Part shown: positions 59,551-64,000 of the stretch, piece by piece
Layout of the letters: each line of letters begins with the position of its first letter
Position numbering within the stretch: the first letter of the stretch is position 1
From: Actinopolymorpha pittospori
GTDB lineage: Bacteria > Actinomycetota > Actinomycetes > Propionibacteriales > Actinopolymorphaceae
Reading direction: 5' to 3'
Length of the DNA stretch: 64,000 nucleotides
Assembly: GCF_014873875.1 (NCBI RefSeq)
Contig: NZ_JADBEM010000001.1
Span: 8,060,001-8,124,000, forward strand
Notes under the pieces: model-generated
What the model was told of the DNA's origin: nothing
Database searches by the model: none
The model's input: only the letters and a program-made list of their open reading frames with translations
Program-made: the position numbers and the translations under genes

Positions 59551-60897
59551 CTAAATCACTGGCAGCAGCCGGTCGCGTTCGAAGGCGGTCACCTGCTGGC
59601 GGTATTCCTCCCACTCGGCCTGCTTGTTGCGCAGGAAGAAGTCGAAGACGTGCTCGCCGAGGGTCTCGGCGACCAGCTCGCTGTTCTCCATGATCCGGAT
59701 CGCCTCGTCGAGGCTCTGCGGCAGCGGATCGATGCCGAGCGCCCGACGCTCGCCCTCGGTCAGCGACCACACGTCGTCCTCCGCGCCCGGAGGCAGCTCG
59801 TACCCCTCCTCGACGCCCTTCAGTCCGGCGGCGAGCAGGACGGCGTAGGCGAGGTAGGGGTTTGCGGCGGAGTCCAGGGAACGGAACTCGATCCGGGTCG
59901 ACTGTCCCTTGTCCGGCTTGTACATGGGCACGCGCACCAGCGCAGACCGGTTGTTGTGGCCCCAGCAGACGTAGGCCGGTGCCTCGCCGCCGCCCCAGAG
60001 CCGCTTGTAGGAGTTGACCCACTGGTTGGTGACGGCGGTGATCTCACCGGCGTGACGCAGCAGCCCGGCGATGAAGGACCTGGCGACCTTGGACAGGTGG
60101 TACTCGGCTCCGGACTCGAAGAAGGCGTTGCGGTCGCCCTCGAACAGCGACATGTGCGTGTGCATCCCCGAACCCGGCCACTCGGTGAACGGCTTCGGCA
60201 TGAACGACGCCGAGATCCCCTGACCGAGCGCGACCTCCTTGACCACCACCCGGAACGTCATGACGTTGTCGGCGGTCGCCAGCGCGTCGGCGTAGCGGAG
60301 GTCGATCTCCTGCTGGCCGGGCGCCCCCTCGTGGTGGCTGAACTCGACCGAGATGCCCATCGCCTCGAGCATCGTGATCGCCTCGCGGCGGAAGTCCTGG
60401 CTCATGCCGTGGGCGGTGTGGTCGAAGTAGCCGCTCCGGTCGACCGGAATCGGCGTACGGCCGTTCTCGTGCCGGTCCTCGAACAGGAAGAACTCGATCT
60501 CGGGGTGGGTGTAGAAGGTGAAGCCGAGATCGGCCGCCTTCCCGAGGGTCCGCTTGAGGACGTAGCGGGGATCGGCGTACGACGGTGAGCCGTCCGGCAT
60601 CAGGATGTCGCAGAACATCCGGGCCGTGGCCGGCGGACTGCCGCGCCACGGCAGGACCTGGAAGGTCGAGGGGTCGGGACGGGCCACCATGTCGGCCTCG
60701 TAGACGCGCGCGAACCCCTCGATCGCCGACCCGTCGAACCCGATGCCCTCGGCGAAGGCGCCCTCGAGTTCGGCCGGTGCGATGGCGACCGACTTGAGGA
60801 AACCGAGCACGTCGGTGAACCACAGTCGGACGAACCGCACGTCTCGCTCCTCGAGAGTGCGGAGTACGAACTCTTCTTGTTTGTCCACTGGTCCCAT
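59551..60897 (-). CDS. glnA2: Glutamine synthetase, GlnA2 type
   Basis: 448 residues, with GS blocks FDGSAIEGFARV, EIEFFLFE, GQQEIDLRYAD, GSGMHTHMSL and NNRSALVRVP. No clear adenylylation-site Tyr block like that of GlnA is seen at the C-terminal region. The ATG at 60897 is chosen over an upstream in-frame codon. GlnA2 types in actinobacteria are not always the main ammonia-assimilating enzyme. The last ~14 codons were supplied by the inserted element; the original end is the copy at 57340-57382. Confidence 0.93.
   Translation of the reverse strand: MGPVDKQEEFVLRTLEERDVRFVRLWFTDVLGFLKSVAIAPAELEGAFAEGIGFDGSAIEGFARVYEADMVARPDPSTFQVLPWRGSPPATARMFCDILMPDGSPSYADPRYVLKRTLGKAADLGFTFYTHPEIEFFLFEDRHENGRTPIPVDRSGYFDHTAHGMSQDFRREAITMLEAMGISVEFSHHEGAPGQQEIDLRYADALATADNVMTFRVVVKEVALGQGISASFMPKPFTEWPGSGMHTHMSLFEGDRNAFFESGAEYHLSKVARSFIAGLLRHAGEITAVTNQWVNSYKRLWGGGEAPAYVCWGHNNRSALVRVPMYKPDKGQSTRIEFRSLDSAANPYLAYAVLLAAGLKGVEEGYELPPGAEDDVWSLTEGERRALGIDPLPQSLDEAIRIMENSELVAETLGEHVFDFFLRNKQAEWEEYRQQVTAFERDRLLPVI
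59595..59637. repeat. Proximal copy of the 43-bp att repeat (within glnA2)
   Basis: Identical to 57340-57382 over 43 bp. On the minus strand it encodes NKQAEWEEYRQ of GlnA2. After it the gene continues QVTAFERDRLLPVI, nearly the N-terminus of the amidotransferase, consistent with an attP captured from another strain's glnA2-amidotransferase junction. Confidence 0.85.
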
Positions 60898-61315
60898 CTC
60901 CGCTCGGGTAGCACGCTGCCGACCGACGCCCATCCTTGTCCGGCCGCGTTTCTAGCACGTTACCGCCCGGAAGCGCACTCGCCGCGCGGTCCGACGCCCG
61001 CCTCGTGGCAGGGCAGGTCACGGACCTGGCTCGCCCGTGGTTCGCCCCAGGGTTCAGCGCTGGTTCGGCGCTGCTTCGACACCGTTCGACACCGTTTCGG
61101 CGGGCCTTCGAGGCCGTCCCGGAAACCTATGACCGAACCCGTCCCCCACACCGTGCTCCAGTCCCTCGCCGACATGTTGTCGACGTGCGTCTCCGCGCCG
61201 GTCGACGCGAACCCGCGCACAGTGCCACCGCGCGGGCGCAGACCGTGATCGAGCGGGCGAAATCCGACGTCCGGTCGGCTCCTGCCGCCCCGCTCTCACC
61301 CACTACGCTCAGGAC
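60898..61315. promoter_or_regulatory. Divergent region glnA2 / nadE
   Basis: 418 bp holding both promoters. A tandem 10-bp repeat (TTCGACACCG at 61075 and 61085) is the only structure I see. No GlnR-type half-site array was found here, unlike at glnA. Confidence 0.45.
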
Positions 61316-63121
61316 GTGGCACAAATCCGCCTTGCGCTCGCGCAGCTCAACGTCACGGTCGGAGACATCGCCGGGAACGCCGAGGCCATCCAGAGGTGGG
61401 CACAGCATGCCGCCGACCGCGGTGCCCACGTCGTCGCCTTCCCGGAGATGGCGCTGACCGGCTACCCGGTCGAGGACCTCGCCCTGCGTTCTTCCTTCGT
61501 CGAGGCGAGCCGCGCGGCGATCGAGGAGCTCGCGGCGAAGCTCGCCGCGGCCGGCCTCGGACACCTGGTGGTGATCTGTGGCTACCTCGACCGAGACGAG
61601 AGCACCTTCGCCCACGGCGCCGGGCCGAAGGGATCGCCGCAGAACGCCGCCGCGGTGCTGCACCGGGGCCAGGTGGTCGCCCGTGCCGTCAAGCACCACT
61701 TGCCCAACTACGGCGTCTTCGACGAGTTCCGCTACTTCGTGCCGGGCGACACTCTCCAGATCCTCACCGTCCACGGCGTCGACATCGCCCTCGTGATCTG
61801 TGAGGACCTCTGGCAGGAGGGCGGCCCCGTGCGGGCGGCTCGCGCGGCCGGCGCCGGCCTCCTCCTCACCATCAACGCGTCGCCGTACGAACGCGCGAAG
61901 GACGACGAGCGGCTCAACCTCGTCACCCGTCGCGCCCGCGAGGCCATGTGCCCGCTCGCCTACGTCAACACGGTCGGCGGCCAGGACGAGCTCGTCTTCG
62001 ACGGCGACTCCCTCGTCGTGGACGAGGTCGGCAAGGTTCTGACGCGGGCACCACAGTTCACCGAGGGCCTGCTCACGGTCGACCTCGACCTCGCCACCAC
62101 CACCCACGGCGCGGACGAGTACGCCGGAATCCGGGTCGAGCGCACGGTAGTCAGCGACACCCCGGTCCCTGCCTACACCGCCACCCGTTCGGGCGTCGCA
62201 CCGCGCCTGGAGGAGGAGGCCGAGATCTACACGGCCGTGGTGACCGGCCTGCGCGACTACGTCCACAAGAACGGCTACCACAGCGTCGCCCTCGGCCTCT
62301 CCGGCGGCATCGACTCCGCGCTCGCGGCGACCATCGCCTGTGACGCCCTCGGCCCGGAGAACGTCTACGCCATCTCCAACCCGAGCAAGTACTCCACCGA
62401 CCACTCCAAGGACGACGCCGCCGACCTCGCCGAGCGCACCGGTCTCAACTACCGCGTGATCCCGATCGAGCCGATCGTGTCGACCTTCCTCGACAACGTC
62501 CCCTTGACAGGGGTCGCCGAGGAGAACCTCCAGGCCCGGATCCGCGGCATGATCTGGATGGGAATCGCCAACCAGGAAGGCCATCTGGTCATCGCGACCG
62601 GCAACAAGAGCGAACTCGCCGTCGGCTACTCCACGATGTACGGCGACGCGGTCGGTGCGTTCGCGCCGTTGAAGGACCTGCCCAAGACCAAGGTGTGGGC
62701 GCTCGCCCGTTGGCGCAACCAGGCCGCGCTCGACCTCGGCGAGACCCCGCCGATCCCGGAGAACTCCATCACCAAGGAGCCGTCGGCGGAGCTCCGCCCC
62801 GGCCAGCTCGACATCGACTCTCTACCGCCCTACGACCTCCTCGACCAGATGCTCGAGGACTACGTCGAGGAGGACGCCGGCGCGGGCGACCTCATCGCGG
62901 CCGGGTTCGACCCCGACCTCGTCGAGCGCGTGATCCGGATGGTCGACGCGGCGGAGTTCAAGCGTCGGCAGTACCCGCCGGGTCCGAAGATCAGCTTCAA
63001 GGCGTTCGGGCGTGACCGCAGGCTGCCGATCACCAACGGGTGGCGCGAGGCGACGATGCAGGGTCACCACCCGGTCGCCCCGCCTCGGACCGCACCGCCC
63101 GGTGAGGGACCTCGGACCTGA
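61316..63121 (+). CDS. nadE: Glutamine-dependent NAD synthetase
   Basis: Last step of NAD synthesis, using glutamine as nitrogen source. 601 residues: N-terminal nitrilase-type glutaminase with Glu in FPEMALTGYP, Lys in VKHHLPNYGVFDEFR and Cys in LVICEDLWQEGG; C-terminal synthetase with the P-loop LGLSGGIDSALAA. GTG start at 61316. Its glutamine need links it to the nearby glutamine synthetases, though no shared operon is visible. Confidence 0.95.
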   Translation: MAQIRLALAQLNVTVGDIAGNAEAIQRWAQHAADRGAHVVAFPEMALTGYPVEDLALRSSFVEASRAAIEELAAKLAAAGLGHLVVICGYLDRDESTFAHGAGPKGSPQNAAAVLHRGQVVARAVKHHLPNYGVFDEFRYFVPGDTLQILTVHGVDIALVICEDLWQEGGPVRAARAAGAGLLLTINASPYERAKDDERLNLVTRRAREAMCPLAYVNTVGGQDELVFDGDSLVVDEVGKVLTRAPQFTEGLLTVDLDLATTTHGADEYAGIRVERTVVSDTPVPAYTATRSGVAPRLEEEAEIYTAVVTGLRDYVHKNGYHSVALGLSGGIDSALAATIACDALGPENVYAISNPSKYSTDHSKDDAADLAERTGLNYRVIPIEPIVSTFLDNVPLTGVAEENLQARIRGMIWMGIANQEGHLVIATGNKSELAVGYSTMYGDAVGAFAPLKDLPKTKVWALARWRNQAALDLGETPPIPENSITKEPSAELRPGQLDIDSLPPYDLLDQMLEDYVEEDAGAGDLIAAGFDPDLVERVIRMVDAAEFKRRQYPPGPKISFKAFGRDRRLPITNGWREATMQGHHPVAPPRTAPPGEGPRT

Positions 63122-63135
63122 CCACGGCCTGGAGC

Positions 63136-64000
63136 ATGTCAGCAGTACCCAGATCAGTAATACCCCGAAGGAACGACCGCGAGGGACATGCGGTCGTCCT
63201 GGTCCTCGCCAGCGCCGTCTCCCTGCAGTGCGGTGCCGCCTTCGCCGTGCTCCTGCTGGACCGGGTGGGGCCGGTCGGAGCCGTCACGCTGCGGATGGTG
63301 CTCGCGGCGATCCTGGTTCTCACGGTGGTTCGACCCCGGTTGCGCGGCTACGGCCGACGGGATCTCGCGATCGGTGTCGCGTTCGGGCTGACGCTCGCGT
63401 TGATGAACTTCTGCTTCTACTCCGCCGTGGCGAGGCTGCCACTCGGCGCGGCGGTGACGCTTGAGTTCCTCGGGCCACTCGGCCTGGCCGTGGTGACCTC
63501 CCGCAGGATCCGGGACCTGGTCTGGGTCGGGGTCGCGGGTCTCGGCGTGATTCTGCTGAGCGAGACGGGCTTCGAACGGCTGAACCCGACCGGCGTCGCG
63601 TTCGCGCTCGGCGCCGGACTGTGCTGGGCGGGCTACATCCTGCTGGGCGCGCAGGCCGGCCGCCGGCTGTCGGGGGCCAACGCCCTCGCCGTCGCGCTCG
63701 CGGTCGCGAGCATCGCGATCGTTCCGGCGGCGGCGTTCACCAGCGGGCCGAACCTGTTCGAGCCGGTCACCTTGGCGCTCGGACTCGGCGTCGCCGTGCT
63801 CTCCTCGGCACTGCCGTACTCGATGGAACTCGCGGCACTGCGCCGGATCCCCGCGCGTACCTTCGGCGTCCTGATGAGCCTCGAGCCCGTGGTGGCCGTC
63901 CTCGTCGGCCTCCTCATCCTCCACCAGCGGCTCACCACGTGGCAGCTTCTCGCGATCGGGCTGGTCGTGGTGGCCAGCGCCGGCGCAACCCGTTCTGCCG
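63136..64000 (+). CDS. rhtA: EamA/RhtA-type exporter, 3' end outside window
   Basis: A ten-helix drug/metabolite transporter of the EamA class, close to E. coli RhtA (threonine/homoserine exporter): blocks VTLRMVLAAIL, LPLGAAVTLEFLGPLGLAV, ALGAGLCWAGYILLGAQAG, LSSALPYSMELAALRRIPAR and TFGVLMSLEPVVA match in order. The ATG at 63136 has a weak leader; later in-frame codons are possible. At least 288 residues, open at the right edge, only the last few missing. Confidence 0.85.
   Translation, partial: MSAVPRSVIPRRNDREGHAVVLVLASAVSLQCGAAFAVLLLDRVGPVGAVTLRMVLAAILVLTVVRPRLRGYGRRDLAIGVAFGLTLALMNFCFYSAVARLPLGAAVTLEFLGPLGLAVVTSRRIRDLVWVGVAGLGVILLSETGFERLNPTGVAFALGAGLCWAGYILLGAQAGRRLSGANALAVALAVASIAIVPAAAFTSGPNLFEPVTLALGLGVAVLSSALPYSMELAALRRIPARTFGVLMSLEPVVAVLVGLLILHQRLTTWQLLAIGLVVVASAGATRSA

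Larger units (their letters stand above)
57383..59637. mobile_element. Degenerate integrative element in glnA2 3' end
   Basis: About 2.2 kb between the two copies of the glnA2-end repeat. It contains a GH6 cellulase gene, an AT-rich patch, a fragment of an actinomycete plasmid-type protein, and an integrase pseudogene with an internal deletion, next to the copy attached to glnA2. No rep, tra or xis remains, so it is immobile. Its boundary copy has supplied the present last residues of GlnA2. Confidence 0.8.

Noticed and set aside
63173..63198. Inverted repeat ACGACCGC/GCGGTCGT as terminator of nadE
   Set aside because: It lies within the predicted N-terminal coding part of the RhtA-type gene and lacks a T run; the start of that gene could move, so it stays undecided.

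Overview
This window is chromosomal DNA from a high-GC actinobacterium. The signs are strong GC bias at third codon positions, many GTG starts with 4-bp GTGA/ATGA overlaps, a mycothiol-dependent-enzyme family protein, DUF3043 and DUF4191 proteins, the PspA-PspAA-HtpX-PspAB set, a four-half-site GlnR box before glnA, and glnE lying between two glutamine synthetase genes. The gene set would fit Propionibacteriales-like genera (Nocardioides, Kribbella, Actinopolymorpha and relatives), but that placement is an inference.

Layout. 0-6 kb: the end of a fused sugar-type ABC permease, translationally coupled to a membrane-anchored STAND-like NTPase with a degenerate P-loop, then a PHP-domain metallohydrolase. 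6-13 kb: HesB-type Fe-S protein, glycerate kinase, GNAT protein, the phage-shock operon pspA-pspAA-htpX-pspAB, and a DUF3043 membrane protein. 12.8-17.7 kb: a cobalamin riboswitch heading a secreted/anchored SCO2322-type protein, EcfT, a double EcfA ATPase and an S component, that is, a B12-type ECF importer. 17.6-35.5 kb: an XRE regulator with a HipB-like operator and a catalytically dead ClpP homologue, then a lipoate-centred set (gcvT, lpdA, sucB, lipB, lipA) with pepA, a TIGR01777 epimerase, a YjjX-type NTPase and three tandem serine/threonine-kinase-like receptors whose catalytic motifs are unequally decayed.

36-47 kb: glnA, under a GlnR box, carries at its 3' end a 9.4-kb integrative conjugative element (AICE). 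The element has a phosphotransferase, NUDIX, GntR regulator, Pra-like activator, FtsK-type Tra, RepSA-type Rep, Xis and Int, and is bounded by a 17-bp direct repeat of the last codons of glnA. 47-61 kb: a mycothiol-type enzyme, a WYL regulator, two frameshifted genes (VOC, GNAT), a DAHP synthase with a Tyr-Trp-Phe leader-peptide attenuator, a DUF2786 protein, glnE, and a frameshifted glutamine amidotransferase. A second, wrecked integrative element carrying a GH6 cellulase gene sits in the 3' end of glnA2, bounded by a 43-bp direct repeat. The window ends with nadE and the start of an RhtA-type exporter.

The main point is that both glutamine synthetase genes of this nitrogen-control neighbourhood have independently served as 3'-end integration sites for tyrosine-recombinase elements. 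Actinomycete integrative elements normally use tRNA genes. Secondary points are the aromatic leader peptide, the decayed kinase array, the XRE/dead-ClpP pair, and a cluster of single-base frameshifts plus an adapter-like 13-mer between 49 and 59 kb, which calls for a check of the assembly.
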